Source: Ifrita kowaldi
Taxonomy: Eukaryota > Chordata > Aves > Passeriformes > Cinclosomatidae
Direction of reading: 5' to 3'
DNA length: 64,000 nucleotides
NCBI GenBank assembly: GCA_013398055.1
Contig: VZRS01005637.1
Location: 155,446-219,445, forward strand
Shown here: positions 47,601-58,550 of the stretch, piece by piece
How the letters are laid out: each line of letters starts with the position of its first letter
How positions within the stretch are numbered: position 1 is the first letter of the stretch
The notes under the pieces: generated by a model
The model's database searches: none
What the model was told of the DNA's origin: nothing
What the model saw: only the letters and a program-made list of their open reading frames with translations
Program-made: the position numbers and the translations under genes

Positions 47601-48073
47601 TTACTTGATAATGGCAGGAGGTTTCCTTTAGCCCACCAGAGCTGACAACTACTGCAGCATTTCAAGATATGCTTTTGACAACGATGTTTTAGCAATTAGG
47701 GGCCAACAGTGCATGACTTATCTCTTGGTCTTACTTTTTCATAATCAAGCCTGAGGTGGCAATGTTTTCTGTTAGCTCTTCTGGGACTTCTGATTCTCTC
47801 CAGGATCACACTTGCTCTGGGCTTCATGCCCCTGCAGGCTGACTGCCGTGGGTACATGGTCATCCTGTTCTTTTCCTGTGTGTGCTGTGACCAACCATTT
47901 CCGAACAAAGCAGTGTGTGCTAATGAAGGACATCTGCAGTTTATAAAAAGACATTTTCTGAGGCAAGATCTATGCTACACCCGTGAAGTGACAGGCAGGT
48001 TAGAGCAGACACTGTAGATGTGTCCCCTGGGGCACCAAGCATTGACCTGACGTGGATCACATACTCTACAGCT
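44681..48073. other. Unique spacer, no gene seen
   Basis: No repeat family recognised. The longest frame is 145 codons (46054-46491, plus); it has no domain I recognise and reads as random sequence. Confidence 0.45.
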
Positions 48074-48389
48074 TAATCATAGCATCATAGAATAGTATGG
48101 GTCAGAAGAGACCTTTAAATATCATCTAGTGACATCCCCTGCAATGATAAGGGACATATTCCACTAAATCAGGTTGCTCAGAACCCCATCCAACCTGACC
48201 TTGAATGTTTCCAGGAATGGGGCATTCACCACCTCTTTGCGCTACCTGTGCCAGTGTTTCACCACCCCAATTGTAAAATTGTCTTCCTTATATCTAGCCT
48301 GAATCCACACTCTTTGAGTTTGAAACCCTTTCCACTTATCCTATCACTTTTCCCTTGTAAAAAGTCCCTCTCTGACTCTCTTGTAACCC
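48074..48389 (-). mobile_element. CR1 LINE, left part, interrupted by an LTR
   Basis: The inverted CR1 3' end (ATCATAGCATCATAGAATAG, then AGAAGAGACC) is followed by CCCCATCCAACCTGACCTTG, CCAGGAATGGGGCATTC, CTTCCTTATATCTAGCCTG and TGTAAAAAGTCCCTCTCTG. CR1 order breaks at 48389 after TTGTAACCC and resumes at 49016-49021, showing an insertion into this copy. Confidence 0.92.
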
Positions 48390-49015
48390 TGTCTTGGGGT
48401 GACTTCATCATGTATATCCCCTATCACGGCTTTATGCCAAACAATTAATTTTGTGCCTTTTCTGGGCCTTTAAACTGAGCTTGAGAGGGAAGAAAAAAAA
48501 AAGGACCAAGCAAACTTTTCAGAGCAGTGTCTCAAGGACACGGAGATTACACTCCTCGGCGTGCTCTGGCTGCAGTAGCACGGCAGGGAGCATCCGGCTT
48601 GCTTCTTCAGCCAGTTTTCTGGGGTTTTTTTTCTTCTCTCTCCGGCGTGAGACGGAAAGCTGAACTTTGGTTTTTTCCCTTCTTCTCTTCTGGACTGTTT
48701 CAACAACATCAGAACACATCAGGAGAATTTTCCCCGAGGCCTGAGCGGGTGGGCCCTCACCCAGCTCCGAGGAGGAGAGAGACCACACCTACAGAAGGAC
48801 TCTGAAATCTTCCCAGGTTTCTCTCTACAGCGAGAGATTTCATTATTTAGCATTATTATCCTTTTCTGGTGTGTTTGTTAAATAAATAGTTTTTAGCTCT
48901 TTCACTTTCCTTCAAGGAAAATTTCCTTTTTTCCCGAACCTGGTGGGGGGAAGGATGTTTGTAACCTGGTTTTCTCTCAGAGGATATATTGCTAGATTTT
49001 GGCCAAACCGACACA
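48390..49015 (+). mobile_element. 626-bp solo ERV LTR nested in CR1
   Basis: It starts TGTCTTGGGGTGACTTC and ends CCGACACA (TG...CA). It is flanked by AACCC (48385-48389) and AGCCC (49016-49020), a 5-bp target duplication with one mismatch, and it interrupts an otherwise continuous CR1. Near its 3' side lie AATAAA (48881-48886), the R/U5-like GTTTTTAGCTCTTTCAC, and TTTCCCGAACCTGGTGGGGG. The plus orientation follows from the polyadenylation signal. No internal retroviral sequence is present, so it is a solo LTR. Frames of 60-90 codons inside are not genes. The 5-bp duplication suggests an ERVL-type integrase. It ends only about 200 bp upstream of the CpG island and points towards it. Confidence 0.82.
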
Positions 49016-49245
49016 AGCCCTCTTCAGGTACTGGGAAACTGCTATAAGTTCTCCCCAGAGCCTTTTCTTCTGCAGGCTGAACAACCTCAACTCTCTCAGC
49101 CTGCCTTAACAGGGGAGTAGCTCCAGCCCTCTCGTCATCTTCGTGGCCCTCCTGTGGATTTGCCCCAACAGGTCCATGTCTTTCCTGCGCTGAGTATTCG
49201 GCAGGCCTGCTTTGGTGCCCGGGGCAGACCTGCCCATCAGAGTGA
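49016..49245 (-). mobile_element. CR1 LINE, right part of the split copy
   Basis: It continues the 48074 copy: CTTCAGGTACTGGGAAACTG, CTCCCCAGAGCC, CAGGCTGAACAACCTCAACT, CTCATCTTCGTGGCC-like text and CCAACAGGTCCATGTC. On the minus strand a short frame holds KDMDLLGQIHRRATKM, typical of the CR1 polymerase C-terminus. Its right end merges into the CpG island, so the boundary is approximate. Confidence 0.88.
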
Positions 49246-49810
49246 TCAGAGTCCCGGAGAAGACAGACCTGGTGCCTCCCCACGCCGGGTGGGACGGGGA
49301 GCTCCCGAGACACACACACACACCGTGCCCCCCTTCCTTCCCTGGCTGTTGCCCCCCTTGCCACACGCACGCACAGACAAAGGACTCTGTTTTTTAGGCC
49401 GAATCAGCTCCTGGAGGTACCTAGAATTCCCCACTTGAACTACAGAGGGAGCCCGGGGCTCTGCTTTGGAGAGCAGGAGGGCCGGCGGCGGCGGGGGCTC
49501 GGTGAATGCAGAACCGCATCCCAGGCGCGACCTAAGCGAGCTTCCCTCTCGTCCCTGTGAAAACAGGACAGGGCAACACCCCCGGGCAGACCCTGCCACG
49601 GGGCAGAGAGAGCTGTGAATATGGAGGGTTGTACACCGCGGATTTAGTTGCCCTCTCGAGTCTTCTGCCGGTCTCATTCTGCACATTGCACGTTCGCCAG
49701 CTCTAATCATTAAACTGTCATTAGCATGCTTTGAGAGCAAATGAAACCGCGGGGGTGCTGCTTCCAGCTCCCTGAACGTAACGCGGTGAGCGGTGAGATG
49801 CCTGGTCTTA
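49201..49810. promoter_or_regulatory. CpG island, candidate promoter
   Basis: I count about 35 CpG in roughly 600 bp, with dense runs GCCGGCGGCGGCGGGGG near 49482 and ACCGCGGGGG near 49746. The neighbouring kilobases are CpG-depleted and AT-rich. In birds such islands usually mark promoters. A cluster of homeodomain-like cores (TAATCATTAAACTG, CATTAGCATG) lies at 49705-49731. Plausible splice donors are GCG|GTGAGC (exon end 49785), GCG|GTGAGA (exon end 49792) and GAG|GTAAAC near 49880. The left edge overlaps CR1 sequence. Transcript direction and identity are unknown. A 164-codon minus-strand frame across it is compositional unless transcription shows otherwise. Confidence 0.6.
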
Positions 49811-50454
49811 ATGGAAGCATAAACTTCTGCAATACCTTGGAAACTTCTGCTCTTTTTCTCCTTTGTTTTCCCTGTGAGGTAAACAATTTCTGTCTGATTT
49901 TATCCCTGGTGCAGATTCCTGTAAAACCTGAATACAATTTGCATTGCTCATCTGTCTGCACATTTTGTAGCTTTTACGGCTGTATGCTATCATGTGCAAA
50001 AGCTTCCAAGATTTAAACACCAGTAATGGAAACCATAAGAAGAAAGAGATATGTGTGAGAAATTAATCTGAAGCATAGAGTTTGTGGAGTTTCATTTTAA
50101 TTTTATGATTATTCCTCAAAACTGAACCAGGGTTAATAATCTAAACCAAAAGCATACAAATGAGGTATTTCTCAATGTCATATTATCTCATATTCCTATT
50201 AAAATCTTCGATATTACATTCTTTCGTGGCTAGGACCAGAGGGTTCAGCCTGCTAAAAAAGAAAGATATCAGTAAAAATACTCATCTCCTTAATAAAGTG
50301 CATTCCAAGAAGATAATTCAGGTTCACACAGAGCTAAATATGCCTTATATTCAGTACCGTCATGGCAGGTTAAAATATAGTTGAGATTACTAAAGCACAG
50401 GGGAGTAGGAACAAATCGTCTTTATCAAATCAAAGCCATCTTTTCTTTAACTTG
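49811..50454. other. Unique spacer beside the CpG island
   Basis: AT-rich and repeat-free. A 91-codon plus-strand frame runs from the island (ATG at 49741) to 50016; its C-terminal half reads as random hydrophobic sequence. Confidence 0.4.
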
Positions 50455-50800
50455 GTGGAAATTAAGGAAGAATCAGAATTAATTGGTATCTGGACCAGAT
50501 GCAGACGACGATTTCTTGAATTATATCACCGCCATCTTATCTCTAATCTTTTAAGCCTTTTTTACCCAAAGGGCCTTTTCAGACATGCTAAACTGGCAGC
50601 ATTGTAAGGCTGCAGCAGGACAATATTGCTATTCTAATGATTTATAACCAAATACTTTACTTATTAGCAAAGGCTAATACTGGATCCATCAGTCCAGACT
50701 CAAGTAAATTAGCTATTAACTTTCTGACACCTAGCATAAAACAACCAGTTAAGTCTGGCCATCCAAGCAATTAATTTAGGTTCTCTTTGTGGACACCATG
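50455..50800. promoter_or_regulatory. Candidate conserved noncoding block with a YY1-type site
   Basis: Repeat-free AT-rich sequence containing CCGCCATCTT at 50529-50538, an exact YY1-type motif. It also has several TAAT-type cores (ATCAGAATTAATTGG near 50471, TCTAATGATTTATAAC near 50634). It lies about 0.7 kb from the CpG island. Enhancer status is inference. Confidence 0.28.
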
Positions 50801-52956
50801 GGGATTTTAAAGTGGGCTGAAATAACTTGTGTATCTCTGTTGACTAATTTATATTAAATGCCCATTATTTAGACTATTGAAGCTAGGAAAAAATTAACTC
50901 CTGTATCTTAGCTCTAGTAGGAGCCACTTCCACACAGGTACATGTGTGTCTGCTCCTTCTGGTTCCGGTGGGAGGTACTTCAAGGTCTATGCCTACGCAG
51001 CTCCTACACTTTTCACCTTTAGATTCTAAATTATTTCACAGAGGAAAATATCAACTTTGTTTCTAATTTTTATGTGGGGAAACTAAGGTAAAAAGAAAAA
51101 TTAAGTCTGTAAAATCCTGTGAAGATTGGATTGACGACTCCTGTGAAGGGAAATCAATTAATCACTCTCCTTTCCAAGACTCAAGAGCATCTAGGGGAAC
51201 TGGCATACAAGAGATCCAAAATGGGAGTGAGAGCTGCACTCTGGCAAGTGGAACACTGCCAGGGTGCAGCCAGGACTGCTTCACTGCGGGAGGGAAGCTG
51301 GAAGTGGAGGGTAACAGCAAGCCAGGCAGAGGCAGTATCCTCTCTGGCAGGGAGACAATCCCTTCCCTTGGTACCCAAGAAGAGCAGCTCTGCGGAAGCC
51401 AGGGTCTACCAGACAGGTGTGCAGAAGTGAAGCAAATCTGAGGATATTCAAGGCAGCAAGCCAGGGCCAGAGAAGAAGTTCTGGTGATGCACTGACAAAT
51501 ATTTGCACCATACATAAGAAAACTGAGGACTTGTCCCTGTCACTTGATGGTACAGATGCTGAAAGTTTAGCAAAGTTTAAAAACTGACAGGAAAAATCCG
51601 TGGGGTAAAAAAAACCTAACCAGAGCTGTTAAATACAGCAGTCCCATCTTCAGTGGAGGAAGTCTTGGCACGCTGACTTATTGGAGCCTAGCTGAATTCA
51701 TTCAGGAATATCAGTTATACATTTATCCCAATCTTATAATCTTCCCTAGGCTCCTGCCATCAAAACACCACTAAACAAGTCTGGCCAGGCAGATAGAGCT
51801 GTGGCACAGCACAGCCCTTGGCACAGGTCAGAGGTGGCTACCAACACCTCCTCACCTGGCCCACAGCTCATGATCCATTGTACTCAACTCCTTCATTGCC
51901 TTAAGGAGAGATGCTTCAGAAATACCTGCTCTACAACTGGGCTTCATATTCTGTGTTTGGAGGATTTAATCTATTCTAACTACTGGGGATTTTTTCTTGC
52001 GTTTAAGGCTGTTTTGTCTGCCTGGGGTGATGACAATTGCACAGACAAACTGAAATGTTGATATATCTACATAAAGTGTTATGTATCTCTTTTTTTAACC
52101 AGATTAGACCAATCCTTTTTATAGTTGTGATCCCACAATATTACCTGCCTATGAAACTGCATGTAAACTTATCATGATTTTAGTCTTTATTTATTTGGTC
52201 TGTACTTTTTTTTGTTTGTTTTTTGAGGGGAGACACAATAGTGTTCTTTTACCACTTCCCAGTTCCTTCCAAATCCATTCACCAGATACAATTAAATCTG
52301 AAAGCCAAAAAGAAGTCCAAAAACATTGCATTTTTACAATAAATAGATACTGAAAAGACAGTTTGAAAACAGGAGAAAGGCTGCAGTGCCAATTGCTTCA
52401 CTGCTTTTCTGGTGGCTCCATATTCTTCTGGATTTTTACCATCAAGAAAAAGTGATCAGGTTGGATTTTTTTCATAGCTTGGCTGACCAAAGATCACGTA
52501 TTTGTAAAGAGAGATTGTAGAAATTGTAAATGGATATTCTGCTCCACTTTCCACCCAACTAATTTAAAAAAAGGTCAAAACTGTCTTCATCAAGAGAAGC
52601 ATCATTTACAGAAATATCACATATTTAAGTGTTTTATGTATGGTTTCTTTTTGAAATCAGAGGAAGAGATCTTAAAAGATACTCTAAATACTCTCATCTA
52701 TTTTGCTGCCAAGGCAAGTTTACTTCTACCACATATTTGCTAGTGCAGTGGTACTCAAATAACAGTGCTTGGAGCTGCTTCTGTCACAAGCATGAAGCAT
52801 CACTCACTCTTTCAGCAGTGACACCTTCTGCTCCCTATAGCCTAGAACAAGATTCTTCCAGGGTTCCCAGTAAATTCAAAATAACAAGTATTTGTCTGCA
52901 ATCTGCACAGCTGCTTCTTGTCTTTTTGTTGTTTTTTTCTTTCTTTTTGGGTATAG
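50801..52956. other. Unique spacer, no gene seen
   Basis: A GC-richer patch at about 51180-51430 supports overlapping frames of 65-117 codons on both strands without a recognisable domain. No repeat family recognised. The right end supplies the pyrimidine tract of the candidate exon at 52957. Confidence 0.4.
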
Positions 52957-53451
52957 CTCCAGCCAGGACCAAAACTGGGGATTACCACAAATTGTGCAGG
53001 ACCGGACTCCGGGAGGTCCTCAAAAGACTACATCTAAGAGTACTGCAGGCCACAGGAGAAAAAGCAATGCTAATAAAATCCTTCACCTGGAAAGAGATCA
53101 AATACAACACGGATCACCGAACTACGTCAGTGCTATCCCAAAATTACTTTTGCATGTAGCAATGGCAGCATGAACTTTTAGGAAAAAAACCTGGAGGACA
53201 TGCGTGTTTCATCAATGAACTTATTAAGTTAGTCATTTTGGTACTCATAGGAAACTGGTATTGGTTGTCTGTGTGTCTTCAAGTGCTTGTTGGTTTATTT
53301 AAAAATGTTTGTGAGTCTTGAACTTCACATTATTCTTGTTTCTCATTATCAGTTAATTGCCATCATTAATCATTGTTTTCTTGATTAAAAAGTAACAGTC
53401 AGTTCAATATCTTGTGAAATGGATGACTAATCACAACTCAGGAGTAATAAA
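52957..53451 (+). CDS. Candidate terminal exon of an unrecognised transcript
   Basis: A strong splice-acceptor context, a 35-base pyrimidine-rich tract ending GGGTATAG, precedes 52957. Two frames stay open beyond it. One ends at TAG 53157-53159, giving about 67 residues ending in QNYFCM. The other ends at TGA 53171-53173, giving about 71 residues with a basic TAGHRRKSNANK stretch. An AATAAA at 53446-53451 follows. Five CpG occur within about 130 bp in a CpG-poor region, which can mark constraint. I recognise no protein family in either frame. A first exon in the CpG island 3.2 kb upstream is possible: the donor after 49792 is phase 1 and would join the first frame. A chance combination of signals remains quite possible. 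Confidence 0.25.
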
Positions 53452-56400
53452 GAGTTGAAATAAGTGTTCACGAACAAGTTGTCATCTGTAATTTGTCCTC
53501 ATAAACTAGTTGGCAAATACTTATGTGCAATGAATACTTCCATACAAATTAAGATGAGCTTGAATATGATTTATAAACAGGGAAAAATAGTTGAATTCAT
53601 CTCATATTCATTTACAATAAATAATTTGGACAAATACAGTTATCAGAGGGGGTAGCAGAAGGCCTTTATGGAAAGTATCTACAATGCAAATGAGTTGAAA
53701 ATCACTTTTGTTATTGCCTTATGCTATCAAATTTTGAAAGTGCCAGGTGCTGATGTAATTTAGCAAGACTGTTCCATAACCCTAATAGCACTCCCTCTTC
53801 AGAAAGTTTTGTCGGATTTTTTTTCTCTCTGAATTATTTCATTGCTCCTTTTGCCACTTGATCTTTCTCTTGTAGTCATAGGGAGGTAGATTGACTCCTT
53901 CATGCAGGCTGTCCCGCCTATTGCTTCAGTGCGCTTGGTTCCACCAGTACTGAATACTTTTTGAGCAGGATTCAGTTATCCATATTAAGCCATCCTCTGT
54001 GGCAATCTGAGATTTTTAGATGGGTATAGAAAATTGGACAGAGCCTGTGGAGAGCCCATTGCCTGTTGGAGAGGAGCTGAAGACCAACCAATACCTTAAG
54101 CTTCTCAAGTAGCAGTAGAAACCTGCACGGGGACAGTTGATTGGAAGAAGAAAGCTTCATTGCCTGTAATGAATCTCAGGAAACCTCACCTGCATGTGGA
54201 AGGCATACTCACAAACCTAATCTTAAATGGCCTAATCTGAATCAGTACCCAGCTCCCAAAATTAGGTGACATGAAACTCACTCAGAGAGATTCCTACCTC
54301 CATGCCATAGTCTTGCATTTTTACATGCCACCTAAAAAGACATTCTATCTCTGTATTTTCAAGTACTTTCAAAATGATGTGATTCTTTTGCATTCATTCA
54401 CACCTAAGTTAGGCATCTAAATTCATTGATTATATAGGGTTTTTACTTTTCCCCAAATGGATCACTCTTTATTCCATCTTATCTATATGCCAGCATTCTG
54501 AGAGCCTTTTTTTTCCTCTATCCACATGCATCCTGAGCACATTTCCCTTCCCGTCCTGGCATAGCGAGGTACTGTGGAAACAAACTGTCTCTGTGGTCTC
54601 TTAAAAAACTAATTAAGCTATTAGATAAGAGCATGGGTAGTGATGTACCAGATGATACATGGTACACATCTCTGAATTAGAAAAGGACTCCCCCAAAAGC
54701 TTCCACAATTTAATTGGGCAAAAGGAAGTACTTTTGCTTGTATGGATCCTTACAATAGCCGAGTCAAGAACTCACCCGAGTATTTTGGTTTTACAAAAGA
54801 GAGTGATTTAATCCATCTAACTTGGATGCCTTACTTGTAGCCCCATTTAAATTGCCAGGTGAAGCAGTTTTTCTATCAGAAGTTTCTGTATTCTCTAGAG
54901 AGAGGAAAAACCTCTTGAGGAAGAAAACTGCCTTCCCAGGAGCAGGCAACTTGGTTTGCTGGAACTGTTCTGCCCCTGAAACCTTCAGGGTATCTACCTC
55001 TGCCCTGTGAGTATCCAGCACTCTTCAGAAACCTACTGAAGCATGAATGGGATAATCACCCAAAGAGTCTATATCAATCAGTGACTGAAACAAGCAAGCT
55101 GTGTCGCACCTTTAAGATGTGTTCAACAATGCTTATTCTTATATAGAGGGGACTGTTACCATCTAGGTAGCTAGTGATAAATTTCTCTTAAGACATCGGT
55201 TCCATTTTTTTCACTGTGGAAGCAGCAGTTAGATTCTGACAGCAGCAGTTACCAGATTTGTGATATTTTTTTCCTTTTGAGCACAAGCACATTTGCTTTG
55301 ATACATTTACCATTGCAAAAGTGAAAAAGTGATGTTATATCTTGACATTCAGGCATTTAAAAAAAACCCCTTGCTCTGATATGTTCTGTTCTATAAAGTT
55401 GAAATTATTATCTCAAAAAATTTGATTTTCTAGTGTGAGCTTTGAGGGAAGAAAATATGTGAGTCTGGGCACAAGTGAGAACCTGTGAACGGGTATGCGT
55501 AATTTTTCTAGTTAGAGATATCCTATTCAAAGCTACCTCCAGCACTGTGATTAGTTATACTATCCAAAGTGTAAATCAAGAGATACAAATAGAAAGAAAA
55601 CATCTTGCCCACTTTGAATAGCTGCTACAGCAGATTTTTTTGTCGGCCTACAAATTACACTAGTGTTTCTGAGGGAGTGAAATACATAATCTTTTACTAT
55701 TAGCTATTATTGTTAAATGCCTGAAGGGATAGAGTTGTGTGTTTCTATTTCAATTACTCAAGCTACTTTACTGGATATGGATTGAGCTGATTTTACCCTA
55801 TAAGAACAAATGCTGTTATTACAGTTAATGATTAAAATCCTGCTTGTACTCAGCTAAAATATAAATCAGCAGTTTGGAAGAACAGGCTTCAAGCTAAATA
55901 AAATTGCTTTGGGAGGCCAAATAATTCAGGGAATACCAATGGGCTATTCAGGCTTTCACCTCTATAGCAGGTCACTAATTGGATTTAGACCAGTTTCATA
56001 GTGGTGATGTGAATTTGGAAGCAAAATTATTATGTCTGCTGTGCAGCTTTCAGTGCCTAGCAGTCTCCGTCAAATTCCTAGAAAGTTACTGTATCAGGAT
56101 GGGCATGACAGAAAATGACTCACCCAGCCACAGTAGGTAGCATAGTCTGAGATGTGTCATATTTTGAAGTTGCCTACTTCTCTCCATTAAATAGAAGAAG
56201 TATCTAGATTACTAGCCCAGAGCTAGACTTTTTGTTTTTAGATATCTGAAATTATAGAAAGGTACAGAGTAGCTGATTGATGAGAGAAATTTTGTCATAT
56301 GCAGAAGTTGGATAAATGTTTTTTTTCTTGAATTTCTAGAGCTCAAAATTCAAAAATTCTTTTCATAATGTGAAAAATCAACCAAAGAAGTGTATATATA

Positions 56401-57479
56401 AAAGAAGAATAGTACTGATATCCCCCTTGTCTCACCATGAAATACTGGATACTAGTAGGATGCTAATAGTTTCAGACATAGCCTTTGGTTTTCATTTTAC
56501 TTTCAGGCTAAATTTCAAAAATCCACAGTGATTCAGGATGGAGGGCAGACTATAACCCTTCAATATATGGAACACATTTACAGCAGAAGGCGGGTTGGTC
56601 CATAATGCTAAGAATTTATTACTCCTTTATCTGTTCTATCAGCTGATATGTCCTACTTTCCTCCTTCAATTTAGTACAGACTCATGAGTCAGGAAGGGCC
56701 CTGCAGGACTATTTTATCCCAGGGGAATGCCAGGATTTCATATCATATCTCTTCAAGCTCCTTTTGATTATAATTGCTTTGTGATTTCATGCAAAACTTC
56801 AGCTCTAGTCTGTATTGTTCATGATATGAAGCTTTACTGGAACTAGCCAAGTGTTTTGCTGTGGGGTTTGGTGGGTTTGGTTCAGCTAGTGGTAGCTTTG
56901 CTTGAAAGCTTACATCTTGGATAGACACACTTTGGTACTGGAGCAAAGGGGCTCACTGAGTAGTCTGAGCTCTCAGGGTGTGAAGGGGGAAAATATCCAT
57001 TGAATGATACTTAAGCAGGAAACATTTGGTCAGTTCTCATTTCCTCCCCACAGTCCGAGTCTGCTACGTTTCCCTGCCAGATGGTGTGTGAGAATTATTT
57101 CTGAGCTTCTAGACGTGGACACAGCATTTGAACTGTTCTGAGGCCACATCTTTTCTCCAAAACACTTCTAAACAAGGCTTTCAGAAGTCTCTGTTGTAAA
57201 GGTTGAAGTGGAAATCTCTTAGAATTCAGTTTGCTCCACATTGGCAGAGGAGTTTTTCAGTTGTCTTCCCAACCAAAGCAGTTTAAAGGAACAAAACTAA
57301 AAAAACACCTTGCACAGTACAAGCAAGCACACATGAACATACTCAAAACTCGGTACCTGCATTGTAGGTAGACGTTCACTGCTGATTGAAGAGGTCCAGC
57401 TATAGGCAGCATCCTATTCTAAATAAAAACAGCATGACAATGCAGCTCTGTACAAACATGCCAAACATTCCTCGGGACT
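53452..57479. other. Unique spacer, no gene seen
   Basis: No firm repeat family. AT-rich repeat-free sequence at about 55690-56060 has the texture of conserved noncoding DNA. A CAGCAGTTA word repeats at 55223-55251. Confidence 0.4.
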
Positions 57480-57960
57480 TCTGACAGCAGGCAGCCAATT
57501 ACTTTGAAAAGAATGGGTTCTGTCTTATGACTGCAGCAGCAACACAAATGCATCTCCCTTGATCCCAACATCAAGGTAGAGCTTTGCATTTCCAATATTT
57601 TAATTCAATACAAAGCAAAGGTTTCAATGTTATTTATTTTTTTTATGGTGAGTGGCAGCTTGTTGGATTTTTCTGCAATCAGATGTAACAGCGGCAGGGT
57701 TAAAAGAGGTATATAAATAATAGATGGCTTCTCTCACCTAAAGACGGATCTGCCAATTCTTGCCCTCCTTTTAATTTTGGGAAGGGAATATAATTTAAAA
57801 GATGACATATTTTTTCCCATCAAGTCAGAGTAGAAGGAAGCCTCCAGAAGAACAATGGCTGATGCCATAGCATGACTATCTGACAGGCTTGAAAAGCGAC
57901 TGTAAAGTTGCCAAAACAACAAGCCTTTTATCTTTGATGATAGTATTTGAAGCTTGTGAA
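57480..57960. promoter_or_regulatory. Candidate conserved noncoding block
   Basis: Repeat-free, AT-rich sequence without a convincing frame. It includes GTATATAAATAATAG near 57709 (TATA-like), CTTTGATGATAGTATTTG near 57934, and several TAATTT cores. It could be regulatory; a 78-codon minus-strand frame (57734-57970) is the alternative reading. No alignment was possible. Confidence 0.2.
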
Positions 57961-58426
57961 TTTCATCCAAGGAATAGGAGGAGATATATGATGTCCTCCC
58001 ACCACCCCTTTTCTTACTGTTTTAATTATCATTATTTTTAAAAAATATATAAATATTCACAAAGTAGACATCCCTGGGTTTTTTAACTCCTCTAAATGAG
58101 TTACAGGAGTATCATCACTACACTGCTGAACTTGGCTTTATTCCCAACATAAAAATACATGACTCTTTTCAAATTTCTTTGCCTTTCTGCCTATTTTCTG
58201 AGTAAATGGATAGCCCTACATGCAATTAAATTTCTTTGGAAGTTTACTAACAGGCCCATTCAATTAATGGGAAAGCTTGCCCCACACGCTAATACAGCCA
58301 AGGTCTTCTTTCTATGTGAGTGCCCATCACGGGGCTTTGCTGAACAGGCTGTAGCCTTCAGCACTCAAAGGGACACACCCAAGACCCAATTACAGCCAAT
58401 TACAGTGTGTTAAAGTAAGTGGAATG

Positions 58427-58550
58427 CGGTTAATTAGGAGTTTTCCCCTGCTCCTGAGCATGGAGCCCATGTTGGCAGCCCGCATCTGTGCACATTCAGC
58501 TCTGGCGGTGTCACGGGCGAGGCTCGGCTGCAACGTTCTCCGGGGTGCAT
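58427..58550. promoter_or_regulatory. Small CpG cluster
   Basis: Eight CpG within about 120 bp (for example GGCGGTGTCACGGGCGAGG near 58503) in otherwise CpG-poor DNA, preceded by GGTTAATTAGG. It is too short for a classic island but could be an unmethylated regulatory patch or a short exon. Frames of 60-87 codons overlap it on both strands. Confidence 0.35.

Noticed and set aside
48470..48805. Overlapping frames of 79-92 codons on both strands
   Set aside because: They lie inside the LTR at 48390-49015, which has no coding role.
49246..49740. 164-codon minus-strand frame in the CpG island
   Set aside because: GC-rich DNA has few stop codons; the translation is Arg/Gly/Pro-rich without a domain.
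52629..53159. Whole 176-codon plus-strand frame as one gene
   Set aside because: The part before 52957 is a pyrimidine tract and AT-rich spacer translating to low-complexity hydrophobic residues. Only the part after the splice acceptor is kept as a candidate exon.
53765..53900. Possible very old CR1 relic (CTGTTCCATAACCCTAATAG, CCTCTTCAGAAAG)
   Set aside because: Word order loosely resembles minus-strand CR1, but identity is too low to support by eye.
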